Counted from the first letter of the stretch, positions 53,034 through 64,000 are shown. The stretch: 64,000 bases of DNA from Dechloromonas sp. (GCA_016790815.1 JAEUOG010000010.1:27687-91686), one strand, 5' to 3'. Program-made: numbers and translations. The notes: a model not told the origin generated them from the letters alone.

Positions 53034-53125
53034 CGCACCACGCCCGAAACGACCGCCAGCCCCTCTGCTAAAATCGCCGGTTCGAATTTCCGGCGCCAGC
53101 GGCGCTGTTCCGTGGAGAAAACGCA

Positions 53126-54400
53126 ATGTACCAGTCCCCCCTCATTCAAGATCTGCACGATCGCGGCCTGATCGCCCAGATCACCGACGCTGCGGCGCTC
53201 GACAAGCTACTGACTGAGGAATCGGTAACGCTCTATTGCGGCTTCGACCCGACGGCGGACAGCCTGCACCTCGGCCACTTGGTGCCGGTGCTCATCCTCA
53301 AGCGCTTTCAGGAAGCCGGCCACAAGCCCATCGCGCTGGTCGGCGGCGCTACCGGCATGATCGGCGACCCGAGCTTCAAGGCCACCGAGCGCAAGCTCAA
53401 TACGCCGGACGTGATCGCCACCTGGGTCGACAAGATTCGCGCCCAGGTTGCTCCCTTCCTCAAGTTCGACGGCGCCAATGCGGCCATCATGGCCAACAAT
53501 TACGACTGGTTCGGCGGCATGAACTGCCTCGAATTCATGCGCGACATCGGGAAGCATTTCTCGGTCAATGCCATGATCAAGAAGGAATCCGTGCAGCAGC
53601 GGCTAACCCGCGAAGACCAGGGCATTTCCTACACCGAATTCTCCTACAGCCTGCTCCAGGGCTACGACTTCGCCGAACTCAACAAGCGCTACGGCTGCGT
53701 GCTGCAGATCGGTGGTTCCGACCAGTGGGGCAACATCGTCGCCGGCACCGACCTGACGCGCCGCCTGCATCAGAAACACGTCTTCGGCCTGACCCTGCCG
53801 CTGATCACCAAGGCCGACGGCACCAAGTTCGGCAAGACCGAATCGGGCGCCATCTGGCTCGACCCGAAGAAGACCTCACCGTACGCGTTCTACCAGTTCT
53901 GGCTGAACACCAGCGACGCCGACGTCTACAAGTTCATGAATTTCTTCACCTTCCTGCCGGTCGCCCGCATCGCCGAGATCGAAGCGACCGACAAGGCCAG
54001 CGGCACCAAGCCCGAGGCCCAGCGCATCCTAGCCGAAGAAGCCACCCGGCTGGTGCACGGCGAAGTTGCCTTGATGGCCGCCCGCCGCATCACCGACAGC
54101 CTATTCCACGGTCAACTGGAAAATCTGACTGAAAACGACCTCGAACAACTGGCCCAGGACGGCATGCCCGGCGTGCAACTCGACAAAGCCAACGCCAGCC
54201 TGATCGACGCCCTCGTCGCCGCCAATCTGGCCAAATCAAAGTCGGAAGCCCGCACGTTCATCCAGGGCGGCAGCGTCGCCATCAACGGCGCCAAGGCCGA
54301 TGCACTCGATCATCAAATCGCCGACGACGAGCGGATGTACGGCCGCTTTACCATCCTGCGTCGCGGCAAGAAGAATTACGGCCTGATCAGCTGGCAATAA
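53126..54400 (+). CDS. tyrS: Tyrosyl-tRNA synthetase
   Basis: 424-aa class I synthetase. HIGH-type motif [17 protein letters not shown] for tyrosine binding, KMSKS-type motif KFGKT, and a C-terminal S4 RNA-binding domain ([18 protein letters not shown]). The start has TGGAGAA upstream. Single gene. Confidence 0.97.
   Translation: MYQSPLIQDLHDRGLIAQITDAAALDKLLTEESVTLYCGFDPTADSLHLGHLVPVLILKRFQEAGHKPIALVGGATGMIGDPSFKATERKLNTPDVIATWVDKIRAQVAPFLKFDGANAAIMANNYDWFGGMNCLEFMRDIGKHFSVNAMIKKESVQQRLTREDQGISYTEFSYSLLQGYDFAELNKRYGCVLQIGGSDQWGNIVAGTDLTRRLHQKHVFGLTLPLITKADGTKFGKTESGAIWLDPKKTSPYAFYQFWLNTSDADVYKFMNFFTFLPVARIAEIEATDKASGTKPEAQRILAEEATRLVHGEVALMAARRITDSLFHGQLENLTENDLEQLAQDGMPGVQLDKANASLIDALVAANLAKSKSEARTFIQGGSVAINGAKADALDHQIADDERMYGRFTILRRGKKNYGLISWQ
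54108..54138 (+). repeat. Dispersed uptake-signal-like element, copy 14
   Basis: Core ACGGTCAAC, TGGAAAATCT, GACTG, AAAACG. Sense in tyrS (residues [14 protein letters not shown]). Confidence 0.5.
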
Positions 54401-54530
54401 GGCCTGAGTTTTGTACGTGCGGTGTACATAAGTGTTTCAGCGCGTTAGAACCCTCAACCTCTCGCCTCTCGTGTCGTTAACTCACTTGCGGAAGCCGTTT
54501 TCCGCACAGAGTCAGCCGAGGAGAAGCGCC

Positions 54531-54842
54531 ATGTCCTACTTGAACCAAGCTCAGATACGTTCCCTTGCCGGCACCGCAGCGTCCGCCGCAGCTTATCTGG
54601 ACACCTGCGATAACGGCGCCCAGTTCGCCCGGCTCGATCCCGCCTACTACCAGGCATGCGCCCGTGTGCTGACCACCATCTTTGCCGTCGTCGATGTGCG
54701 GGACGCCTTCCCCGACTTGCTGAGCCAGTCTCCATCGGCCCGCAACACGCTCGAATGTCTGCAGATGGAACGCCAGATTCGCAGCAGTTGCGCCGGCTAC
54801 TACCCGCAACTGGCGGTCATCCTGCAACGCGCCGCCGTCTAG
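54531..54842 (+). CDS. Small helical protein, unknown (103 aa)
   Basis: Starts MSYLNQAQIRSLAGTAASAA with a clear GAGGAGAA ribosome site; all-helical look, four cysteines (Cys25, Cys42, Cys74, Cys85), no signal peptide or membrane helix. Family not recognised. It stands alone between tyrS and hda with about 130 bases on each side; a frame upstream to 54432 has no start signal. Confidence 0.6.
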   Translation: MSYLNQAQIRSLAGTAASAAAYLDTCDNGAQFARLDPAYYQACARVLTTIFAVVDVRDAFPDLLSQSPSARNTLECLQMERQIRSSCAGYYPQLAVILQRAAV

Positions 54843-54968
54843 GCGCCAGAACCACTGCCTCCGGTTCGGGCCCGCCAGGCCTGAGCCGAAACGGTAACCT
54901 CGCCCGAAATGGGCGAGCGCATCGGGAGCAATGCTAGAATTTCGCCCCCGTTTCCTTTCCATCTCCCG

Positions 54969-55607
54969 ATGCGCCAGCTGATTCTCGATTTGCTGCCCGA
55001 TAGTTCGCCCACGCTCGATAACTTCGTGGCCGGCGGCAATGCTGAAACGCTGGCCCTGTTCACCGAATGGCTTGCCGGGACGCGCGCCGACACCTCGTTC
55101 TGCCTGTGGGGCGAAGCCGGCTCGGGATGCTCGCATTTGCTCCAGGCGAGTGGCTTTGCCTATGTCGATGCAGCGCTCGATCCATCCCTGAAAAGTGCTC
55201 CGACGGCCGATCAACTGGCCGTCGATCACGTTGAAAGCCTAGACGAAACCGGCCAGATCGCCCTCTTCAACCATTTCAACCGCCTGAAAATGGCCTCCGG
55301 CATGCTGTTGACCGCAGCAGCGCAGCCACCGGCGCACCTGATGTTGCGCGAAGACCTGCGCACCCGCCTTGGCTCCGGCCTCATCTGCCGCCTGCAACCC
55401 CTATCCGATGCCGAAAAGGCCGAAGCGCTGGCCACCCAAGGCAAAGAGCGCGCCCTCAAGCTGACGCCGGAAATCATCGATTACCTGATGCGCCATGCCC
55501 CGCGCGACATGCGAACGCTTAGCGCCATCATCGTCGCCATCGACCAATACACGCTGGAACAGAAGCGCGCAGTCTCCCTGCCGCTGCTACGCGAACTGCT
55601 CAATTAG
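54969..55607 (+). CDS. hda: Hda-like DnaA regulatory protein
   Basis: 212-aa AAA+ protein of the DnaA/Hda type: MRQLILDLLPDSSPTLDNFVAGGNAE start, degenerate Walker A (GEAGSGCSHLL), LAVDHVESLDETGQIALFNHFN, RLGSGLICRLQPLSDAEK. Hda with the clamp makes DnaA hydrolyse ATP after initiation. First of the hda-HAD-pcnB-folK run typical of betaproteobacteria. Confidence 0.9.
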   Translation: MRQLILDLLPDSSPTLDNFVAGGNAETLALFTEWLAGTRADTSFCLWGEAGSGCSHLLQASGFAYVDAALDPSLKSAPTADQLAVDHVESLDETGQIALFNHFNRLKMASGMLLTAAAQPPAHLMLREDLRTRLGSGLICRLQPLSDAEKAEALATQGKERALKLTPEIIDYLMRHAPRDMRTLSAIIVAIDQYTLEQKRAVSLPLLRELLN

Positions 55608-55617
55608 GAAGCCGATC

Positions 55618-56286
55618 ATGAACCTCGCCCTCTTCGACCTCGACAACACCCTGCTCACCGGCGACTCCGATTTTGAATGGGCCCAATTCCTGATCAGCAA
55701 GGGCGTCGTCGACCGCGAGTTGCAGGAAGCGAAGAACATCCAGTTCTACGAGCAATACAAAGCCGGCACGCTCGACATCCACGAGTTTCTGAACTTCCAG
55801 CTCGCCCCGCTGACCCGTCATTCACGCGCCGAACTCGACGCCTGGCACCGTGAATACATGGCTCGCCACATTCTGCCCATCATCGGCCAGCAAGCACGTA
55901 CGCTGGTCAAGCAGCACCTGGATGCCGGCGACCTCTGTGCCATCGTCACCGCCACCAACAGCTTCGTCACCGGCGCCATCTGCCGCGAATTCGGCATTCC
56001 GCACCTGATCGGCACCATTCCTGCGGTCGACCTGCAAAACGGGGCATTTTCCGGCGGCCCGCGCGGCACGCCCTCCTTCCGCGACGGCAAGATCGAGCGC
56101 GTCGAAAACTGGCTGGAATCGCTCGGCCTGTGGTGGGGCAGCTTTGATGACAGTTTTTTCTACAGCGACTCGCACAACGACCTGCCGCTCATGTGCAAGG
56201 TCAAGACACCGGTAGCCGTCGACCCGGACGAAACGCTGCGCGCCCATGCCGGTGAAATGGGCTGGAAAATCATCACTTTGCGGTAG
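55618..56286 (+). CDS. HAD-family hydrolase (SerB-like, HAD-IB)
   Basis: 222-aa phosphatase with the HAD motifs: MNLALFDLDNTLLTGDSD (nucleophile Asp), AIVTATNSF, and FYSDSHNDLPLM. Such HAD-IB proteins act on small phosphates such as phosphoserine or histidinol phosphate; the substrate is not readable. The start at 55618 follows hda by 10 bases. Confidence 0.9.
   Translation: MNLALFDLDNTLLTGDSDFEWAQFLISKGVVDRELQEAKNIQFYEQYKAGTLDIHEFLNFQLAPLTRHSRAELDAWHREYMARHILPIIGQQARTLVKQHLDAGDLCAIVTATNSFVTGAICREFGIPHLIGTIPAVDLQNGAFSGGPRGTPSFRDGKIERVENWLESLGLWWGSFDDSFFYSDSHNDLPLMCKVKTPVAVDPDETLRAHAGEMGWKIITLR
56023..56053 (+). repeat. Dispersed uptake-signal-like element, copy 15
   Basis: Core GCGGTCGAC, CTGCAAAACG, GGGC, ATTTTCC. 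Sense in the HAD gene (PAVDLQNGAFSG). Confidence 0.45.
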
Positions 56287-56334
56287 AATCCGCCTTTTCC
56301 CGCAGCGTCCAGAACGCTCATAGAACGGTAATAC

Positions 56335-57678
56335 GTGATCCGCAAATTCATTTCCCGCGTTTTCAGCGGCAAAAAGCCAAAAGCCGGCAAGCATGAACCG
56401 GCCGTCATCCCCGTCTCCAGCCACGGCATCACCCGCGACCGCATCAGCATCGGCAGCCGGCGCGTCTGCGAAACGCTGCAGGGCCATGGTTTCAAGGCCT
56501 ACGTCGTTGGCGGCGCCGTGCGTGACCTGCTGATTGGTGCCGATCCCAAGGATTTCGACATCGCCACCGACGCGACGCCGGAAGAAGTCCGCCGATCCTT
56601 CCGCCGCTCGCGCATCATCGGCCGCCGCTTCCAGATCGTGCACGTCATGATGGGCCAGGAAACGCTGGAAGTGACCACCTTCCGCGGCATGCTCGACGAG
56701 AAAACCAAGACCGACGAACACGGCCGAGTGCTGCACGACAACGTCTTCGGCAGCCATGCCGACGACGCCGCCCGCCGCGATTTCACGGCCAATGCGCTGT
56801 ACTACGACCCGGCCACCGAAGCGATCATCGACTATCACCACGGTGTCGGCGACCTCAAGCAAAAAACCCTGCGCATGATCGGCGAGCCACGCGCTCGCTA
56901 CCGTGAAGACCCGGTGCGCATGCTGCGCGCCGTTCGTCTGGCCGCCAAGCTCGGTCTGATGATCGACCCGGAAGCGAAGAAACCGATCCGTGAAATGGCC
57001 GACCTGCTCGAAAACGTGCCGGCCGCCCGCCTCTTCGACGAAATGCTCAAGCTGCTGACCTCCGGGCATTCGGTCAAATGCATCACCCAGCTGCGCGACG
57101 AGGGCCTGCACCACGGCCTGTTGCCGTTGCTCGACGTCATTCTCGAACAGCCGATGGGCGAGAAATTCGTCATGCTCTCGCTGAAAAACACTGACGACCG
57201 TATCCGCCAGGAAAAAGGTGTCTCGCCCGGCTTCCTGTTCGCCACCCTGCTCTGGCACGAAGTGCTGGCTCACTGGGAAAAGCTCAAGGCCAAGGGCGAG
57301 CCGAAGATTCCGGCGCTCTACCAGGCGATGGACACGGTCATCGACGTGCAGGGCGAAAAGCTCGCCATCACGCGCCGTATCGCCGGCGACATCAAGGACA
57401 TCTGGGCCCTGCAACCGCGCTTCGATGCGCGCTCCGGCAAGCGTCCCTACGCCCTGCTCGAACAGCCACGTTTCCGCGCCGGTTACGACTTTCTGGTGCT
57501 GCGCGCCGAATCCGGCGAAATCGATATGGAATTGGCAGACTGGTGGACACGCTTCCAGAAAGTCGATGGCGAAGAGCGCGCCGAAATGCTGCAGCCGGAA
57601 CAGGCTGGCGAAAAGAAGCGTCGCCGGCGCAGGAAGAAGCCCGCAGGCGAAAGCACAGCCACCGGCTCGCCCGAATGA
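56335..57678 (+). CDS. pcnB: Poly(A) polymerase I
   Basis: 447-aa class II CCA-adding/PAP family enzyme: GGAVRDLLIGADPKDFDIATDATPEEV (catalytic Asp pair), RRDFTANALYY, RFRAGYDFLVLRAESGE and a basic C-terminal tail (EKKRRRRRKKPAGES). It adds A tails that speed RNA decay. The start is the GTG at 56335. Ends in a four-base overlap (ATGA) with folK. Confidence 0.94.
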   Translation: MIRKFISRVFSGKKPKAGKHEPAVIPVSSHGITRDRISIGSRRVCETLQGHGFKAYVVGGAVRDLLIGADPKDFDIATDATPEEVRRSFRRSRIIGRRFQIVHVMMGQETLEVTTFRGMLDEKTKTDEHGRVLHDNVFGSHADDAARRDFTANALYYDPATEAIIDYHHGVGDLKQKTLRMIGEPRARYREDPVRMLRAVRLAAKLGLMIDPEAKKPIREMADLLENVPAARLFDEMLKLLTSGHSVKCITQLRDEGLHHGLLPLLDVILEQPMGEKFVMLSLKNTDDRIRQEKGVSPGFLFATLLWHEVLAHWEKLKAKGEPKIPALYQAMDTVIDVQGEKLAITRRIAGDIKDIWALQPRFDARSGKRPYALLEQPRFRAGYDFLVLRAESGEIDMELADWWTRFQKVDGEERAEMLQPEQAGEKKRRRRRKKPAGESTATGSPE

Positions 57679-58151
57679 ACACCGCCTACGTTGCGCTGGG
57701 CGCCAACCTCGGCGACCCGGCGGCTACAGTGCTCGCCGCTTTTGCAGCACTGGCGAACCTGCCGGAAAGCCGCATCGTCCATAGCTCTTCGCTCTACCGC
57801 ACGGCGCCGGTCGGCATTACCGAACAACCGGAGTTCGTCAATGCCGTGGCCGAACTCGAAACCACGCTGGCACCGGAAGTACTGCTCGACGCGTTGTTCG
57901 ACATCGAAGAACGCTTTGGCCGCATTCGTACCGAAAAGAACGGCCCGCGCACCCTCGACCTCGATCTGCTCCTCTTCAACGACCAGTTCATCGAACTGCC
58001 ACGCCTGAGCCTGCCGCATCCGCGACTTCACCTGCGCGCCTTTGTGTTGCAACCGCTGGCTGAAATCGCCCCGAGCCTCTCCATCCCCGGTCGCGGCACC
58101 GTCGCCGCCTGGCTGCCGGCCGTCGCCAATCAGGGCATCGTGAAGCTGTGA
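57675..58151 (+). CDS. folK: HPPK, 6-hydroxymethyl-7,8-dihydropterin pyrophosphokinase
   Basis: 158-aa folate-synthesis enzyme: VALGANLGDP start, SSLYRTAPVG, EERFGRIRTEKNGPRTLDLDLLLF with the two metal-binding Asp, LPHPRLHLRAFVL. Overlaps pcnB and the following DUF486 gene by four bases each. Confidence 0.97.
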   Translation: MNTAYVALGANLGDPAATVLAAFAALANLPESRIVHSSSLYRTAPVGITEQPEFVNAVAELETTLAPEVLLDALFDIEERFGRIRTEKNGPRTLDLDLLLFNDQFIELPRLSLPHPRLHLRAFVLQPLAEIAPSLSIPGRGTVAAWLPAVANQGIVKL

Positions 58152-58510
58152 CCGTTCTCGGCCTGCACATCCCCGTGCTCTGGCAGACGGTGACGCTGCT
58201 GGCCTTGTCGAACGTCTTCATGACTTTCGCCTGGTACGCGCATCTCAAGAACCTCAACGACAAGCCGTGGTGGATCGCCGCACTGATCTCGTGGGGCATT
58301 GCCCTGTTTGAATACCTGCTGCAGGTACCGGCCAACCGCATCGGAAATACGGAGCTCGACCTCGGCCAACTCAAGATATTGCAGGAAGTGATCACCCTCA
58401 CCGTCTTCGTGCCATTTGCCATTTTCTACATGAATCAGCCGCTCAAGCTTGACTATTTGTGGGCTGCTCTGTGTATCCTAGGCGCCGTCTATTTCGTTTT
58501 CAGGACTTGA
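58148..58510 (+). CDS. DUF486 membrane protein
   Basis: 120-aa protein with four membrane helices and the DUF486 pattern (LALSNVFMTFAWYAHLKN, WWIAALISWGIALFEYLLQVPANRIG, LQEVITLTVFVPFAIFYM). Distantly like small drug/metabolite transporters; function unknown. GTG start within GTGA overlapping folK; ends directly at panB. Confidence 0.9.
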   Translation: MTVLGLHIPVLWQTVTLLALSNVFMTFAWYAHLKNLNDKPWWIAALISWGIALFEYLLQVPANRIGNTELDLGQLKILQEVITLTVFVPFAIFYMNQPLKLDYLWAALCILGAVYFVFRT

Positions 58511-60158
<1,648 letters not shown>

Positions 60159-60248
60159 CGCAGCGGAAATATCCATAATTACTGGCGTTGACAGTGGTGT
60201 CATTGTCGTTACAATGCGCTTCCCCCAACTATCTGGATGAGTGAAACC

Positions 60249-60632
60249 ATGCAGAGAACGATGCTGAAATCCAAGTTGCACCGCGTGACCGCAACCCACG
60301 CCGACCTGCACTACGAGGGTTCCTGCGCCATTGATGAAGATCTGCTCGAAGCAGCCAACATCAAGGAATACGAACAGATTGACATCTGGAACGTCAACAA
60401 TGGCGAGCGTTTCACCACCTACGCCATCCGTGCCGAACGCGGCTCAGGCGTCATCTCGGTCAACGGCTCCGCTGCCCGCCGTGCCGCACCGGGTGACATT
60501 CTGATCATCGCCACCTTTGCGGTGTATAACGAAGTGGAACTGGCCCGTCACGAGCCGGACCTGATCTACGTTGATTCTCAGAACCGCATCACGCGTCGCG
60601 GCCACAAGATTCCAGTGCAAGCAGCCGCCTGA
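60249..60632 (+). CDS. panD: Aspartate 1-decarboxylase proenzyme
   Basis: 127-aa pyruvoyl enzyme making beta-alanine. Begins [20 protein letters not shown]; with this start the self-cleavage pair is Gly24-Ser25 (YEGSCAID), the family numbering, so I prefer it to the ATG 12 bases upstream. Tyr58-type region AIRAERGSG follows. Completes the panBCD set. Confidence 0.97.
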   Translation: MQRTMLKSKLHRVTATHADLHYEGSCAIDEDLLEAANIKEYEQIDIWNVNNGERFTTYAIRAERGSGVISVNGSAARRAAPGDILIIATFAVYNEVELARHEPDLIYVDSQNRITRRGHKIPVQAAA

Positions 60633-60656
60633 CCCCCCAGTTTTTTGATATTCCTC

Positions 60657-60683
60657 AAAACCCGCCGCTCGGCGGGTTTTTCT
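60657..60683 (+). terminator. Terminator after panD
   Basis: AAAACCCGCC pairs with GGCGGGTTTT around GCTC, followed by T-rich sequence. Confidence 0.9.
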
Positions 60684-60732
60684 TTTGTGTAAAATGCCCT
60701 ACAAAATATTACTAAAGTAATGGAGACAAACC

Positions 60733-61242
60733 ATGGGCGTCGTTTTCGCCAAAACCCCGAAGGGGCATGACGAAATCGCCACGAAGGCTGGCGGGCTTTC
60801 GCCGCGCGTTCGCAGGGTGCTGATTTTCGTGGACGGAAAACGGACGGTCGACGATCTGCGCAGCGTGCTGGTTTCCGATGACCTGCAGCACACTTTGGGC
60901 ATGCTCGAGGAGGCCGGTTACATCGAACTTTCAAGCCTCATCGACACCTCCGGAAAAGCCGTGGCTCCTCAGCCACCGCTACCTTCGATCACGGCCTTCG
61001 GCGAGTTGCCGACCGACCACGATCCGGTTCGCCTGCAGAAAGCCCGCAACTTCATGAACAACACGTTGAACGCCTTCGTCGGCGCGCTCGGTAACAGCTC
61101 CCTACTCGACCGCATCGAAAAGGCAAGCAGCCATCTTGAGCTGCGTGCCATGTACGACGAGTGGTATCACGCCATCGTGATGTCACGCGAAGGCCGACGG
61201 GAAGCCGAGAGCCTGCGCGCCAAACTGCTGGCCGTCATCTGA
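60733..61242 (+). CDS. Conserved hypothetical protein (169 aa)
   Basis: Not recognised by family name. N-terminal half reads like a small winged-helix/effector fold (GGLSPRVRRVLIFVDGKRTVDDLRSVL, LGMLEEAGYIEL), as seen in proteins with a start such as TPKG..EI; the C-terminal half is helical (KARNFMNNTLNAFVGALGNSSLLDRIEKASSHLEL). No signal peptide. The ribosome site TGGAGA precedes the ATG. Single gene behind a terminator, converging on the NYN gene. Confidence 0.75.
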   Translation: MGVVFAKTPKGHDEIATKAGGLSPRVRRVLIFVDGKRTVDDLRSVLVSDDLQHTLGMLEEAGYIELSSLIDTSGKAVAPQPPLPSITAFGELPTDHDPVRLQKARNFMNNTLNAFVGALGNSSLLDRIEKASSHLELRAMYDEWYHAIVMSREGRREAESLRAKLLAVI

Positions 61243-61275
61243 TGCTAACGGGGCCATGAATGGCACCGCAAAAAA

Positions 61276-62589
61276 TCAACTTTCCTGAGTATCGGCTGTG
61301 ACCTTCGCCTTGCGCGGACGCGACGGACCCTTGGCCTTGGCCGACTTGGCCTTGCCCTCGGCGCCAAGCTCCGAGCTCGCAACAACGACCACGGGCGACT
61401 CGACAGCTTGAACAGAAGATTCTTTCGCAGCCTCAGTCTTGCGCGGACGGCGAGAACTGCGACGTGGCTTGTTTTCAGATGGCGCCTCCGAAGCGGCTTC
61501 GCTCACCCCTGGCTCCGGTTGGCTGTCAGCCACCGGGCTGACCGATGTCGCCTCGGACACCGGACCAAGTTGCTCGCCCACCGTGCGCTCCCGACTATTG
61601 CGCAAGCGACGGCCGCCGCGTCGGCGGGGGTTTCCGGCCGCTTCCGGTTCGACTACCGGTGATTCCATTTTGGATTCATTTTCCAAGTTGACCGTGGAAC
61701 CCGCCGTCGTCTCGATCGTTGACGCTGCCTGCTCCACCGACGGTTCGCCAGCCAGTTCGTTGTCACTTAAGGCCGGACGCGCCTGTCCGCGGAAAACGAA
61801 GGCGCCCTTGTCATCGCGCCCGAAGCCAAGCAAGCCGCGGCTGGCAGCCTCTTCCAGCAGATTGCCGAAGGTCCGGAAACCGTAATAGCTTTCGTTGAAG
61901 CCCGGATTACGGCGCTTGACGACCTCCTTGAGTACGGACGCCCAGATGCGCTCGCTTTCGCCACGATCGGCCATGAGGTCGACAAAGGTGGACGCGACAA
62001 TATCGATCGCCTTGGTCTTGCGCTCCTCCTGCTTCTGATTGCGTTTGGCCTCTTCCTCCGGCGAGCGCTTGGGCGCCTCGCGGTCGCGCCGCGCATTGCC
62101 ACGGCCTTCGCGGTCTCGGACGAGGTCGTCGTAGTAGATGAACTCGTCGCAGTTGGTGACAAGCAGGTCGGAACACGATTGCTTGACGCCAACACCGATC
62201 ACTTTTTTGGCGTTCTCACGCAGCTTTGAGACTAGCGGCGAGAAATCCGAGTCGCCGCTGATGATCACGAAGGTGTCGACGTGGGCCTTGGTGTAGCAGA
62301 GGTCGAGGGCATCGACGACCATGCGGATGTCGGCCGAGTTCTTGCCGGACTGGCGGACGTGCGGGATCTCGATGAGTTCGAAATTGGCTTCGTGCATCGC
62401 CGACTTGAAGGCCTTGTAACGATCCCAGTCGCAATAGGCTTTCTTGACGACGATGTTGCCCTTGGCAAGCAGGCGCTCGAGCACGGGCCGAATGTCGAAT
62501 TTTTCGTACTGGGCATCGCGGACGCCGAGAGCGACGTTCTCGAAGTCGCAGAAGAGCGCCATGCTGGCGTTGTCGCTGGATGAGGCCAT
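61276..62589 (-). CDS. NYN-domain RNase-like protein with LOTUS-type domain and long disordered tail
   Basis: 437-aa protein. NYN/PIN-like nuclease domain (1-155): ALFCDFENVA, SADIRMVVDALDL and ISGDSDFSPLVSKLRE provide the acidic metal site. A basic linker, then an OST-HTH/LOTUS-like domain (about 195-270; ERIWASVLKEVVKRRNPGFNESYYGFRTFGNLLEEAASRGLLGF). The last 165 residues are Ser/Glu/Ala/Arg-rich and low complexity. LabA/DUF88 relatives are thought to process RNA. No partner gene. Confidence 0.88.
   Translation of the reverse strand: MASSSDNASMALFCDFENVALGVRDAQYEKFDIRPVLERLLAKGNIVVKKAYCDWDRYKAFKSAMHEANFELIEIPHVRQSGKNSADIRMVVDALDLCYTKAHVDTFVIISGDSDFSPLVSKLRENAKKVIGVGVKQSCSDLLVTNCDEFIYYDDLVRDREGRGNARRDREAPKRSPEEEAKRNQKQEERKTKAIDIVASTFVDLMADRGESERIWASVLKEVVKRRNPGFNESYYGFRTFGNLLEEAASRGLLGFGRDDKGAFVFRGQARPALSDNELAGEPSVEQAASTIETTAGSTVNLENESKMESPVVEPEAAGNPRRRGGRRLRNSRERTVGEQLGPVSEATSVSPVADSQPEPGVSEAASEAPSENKPRRSSRRPRKTEAAKESSVQAVESPVVVVASSELGAEGKAKSAKAKGPSRPRKAKVTADTQES
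61661..61695 (-). repeat. Dispersed uptake-signal-like element, copy 18
   Basis: Minus strand: ACGGTCAAC, TTGGAAAATG, AATCC, AAAATGGAAT. Sense in the disordered tail of the NYN gene (GSTVNLENESKMES). Confidence 0.5.
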
Positions 62590-62744
62590 GAAATGCTTTC
62601 AACGTGAGGAAGCGAGAGTATACAGCCGACACCGCGATCCCCGATGCCTCAAGTAATTCGGCTTTTTTAGCCGGCATCAAAGATTGTGCATGCCCCCCCA
62701 ACCTACCATCCGTCGGCCAAACAATTTCCGAAAGGGGGAAAACA

Positions 62745-63173
62745 ATGAGTGGCGCTTTCACCAAATCGATGGCGCGGAACATTTTTTACGGGGGGACCGT
62801 CTTCTTCTTCCTGTTGTTCCTTGCGCTGTCATTCGACACACTCTCACAACTACCCAAACGTGACATGCGGGCCAATATGACGCCGCAGATCGCCGAGGGC
62901 AAGAAGCTATGGGAAGTCAATAACTGTATCGGTTGCCACACCCTGATGGGTGAAGGTGCATACTTCGCACCGGAACTGGGTAACGTCATCGTTCGCTACG
63001 GCGACGAAGGCGTCAAGGCATTCATCCAGAGCCGTCCGAAAGAAGGTATACCAGGTCGCCGCAGCATGCCTCAATTCAACTTCACCGACGAGCAACTGGA
63101 TGCCATCGTGGCCTTCCTGAAGCACGTCAATTCGATCAACGATGCTAACTGGCCGCCCAACGACCAAGGCTGA
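62745..63173 (+). CDS. norC: NorC, cytochrome c subunit of nitric oxide reductase
   Basis: 142-aa membrane-anchored monoheme cytochrome: one helix (about 14-32, FYGGTVFFFLLFLALSFD), heme motif CIGCH, axial Met in RRSMPQF. It feeds electrons to NorB, which reduces NO to N2O. The start at 62745 has AAAGGGGGA upstream; earlier in-frame starts overlap the NYN promoter region. 18 bases before norB. Confidence 0.96.
   Translation: MSGAFTKSMARNIFYGGTVFFFLLFLALSFDTLSQLPKRDMRANMTPQIAEGKKLWEVNNCIGCHTLMGEGAYFAPELGNVIVRYGDEGVKAFIQSRPKEGIPGRRSMPQFNFTDEQLDAIVAFLKHVNSINDANWPPNDQG

Positions 63174-64000
<827 letters not shown>

Noticed and set aside
53075-53100. T-loop-like GGTTCGAAT before tyrS as part of a tRNA or T-box
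   Set aside because: No cloverleaf can be formed around it, and T-box leaders are not expected in this group.
55822-57414. 530-residue minus frame opposite pcnB and the HAD gene
   Set aside because: Both plus-strand genes are clear; the minus frame matches nothing.
62640-62744. FNR/NNR-type box upstream of norC (TTAGC-CGGC-ATCAA)
   Set aside because: Only one half-site fits TTGAT-N4-ATCAA; too weak to claim.

Overview
The window is about 60% GC and reads as chromosome of a betaproteobacterium. The gene set and order (fused dut-coaBC-radC-rpmBG block, hda-HAD-pcnB-folK-panBC block, purN/rsmB/dedA block, ovoA, lithotrophic sox genes and cNOR) fit Rhodocyclales, most likely a Dechloromonas/Azonexus-like organism. 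That placement is inference from protein resemblance; no rRNA or tRNA gene was seen.

Left part (1-13.4 kb): a hybrid sensor kinase cut by the window edge, then a complete thiosulfate-oxidation operon on the minus strand in the order soxR-C-D-Y-Z-A-X-B-rhodanese (10.27 to 2.61 kb). Divergent from it lies a flavocytochrome c sulfide dehydrogenase pair (fccA-fccB). Two diheme c4-type cytochromes follow. The sox operon is cut up by hairpins in three of its internal gaps.

13.4-24.8 kb: dut, coaBC, radC, rpmB-rpmG, dsbB, an RstA/RstB-like two-component system followed by two tiny coupled ORFs behind an RstA-box-like repeat, then ovoA (ovothiol synthesis). Next comes a peptide-modification cluster: an ECF sigma factor, divergent from a small zinc-finger anti-sigma candidate, a secreted precursor with four Cys-rich repeats, a DUF692/MNIO enzyme and a DUF2063 partner (the HvfABC/BufABC type of copper-peptide system).

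24.8-42.3 kb: YkvA-like protein, thiol-redox proteins and a CcdA-like transporter, TonB-dependent receptor, then the tightly coupled run dedA-lipoprotein-purN-DUF3108-rsmB-mscS (minus strand). It continues with mutL with an Mrr-type endonuclease behind it, a lytic transglycosylase, a membrane protein, a TonB-like protein and an HDOD protein.

42.3-64 kb: a lone TIR-like protein, miaA, a response regulator, an RND efflux pair behind a palindromic operator, rlpA, purM, an HrgA-like protein, tyrS, hda-HAD-pcnB-folK-DUF486-panB-panC-panD, two poorly known proteins, a NYN-domain protein, and norC-norB running off the right edge. Sox, Fcc and cNOR together suggest sulfur oxidation that can be coupled to denitrification.

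The least expected signal is not a gene. A 9-base core RCGGTCRAC occurs about 30 times on both strands. In about 17 copies it is followed, in fixed register, by an A-rich tract, a GGC/GCC step and a second A/T tract one helical turn later. It resembles in layout the DNA uptake signal sequences of Pasteurellaceae.
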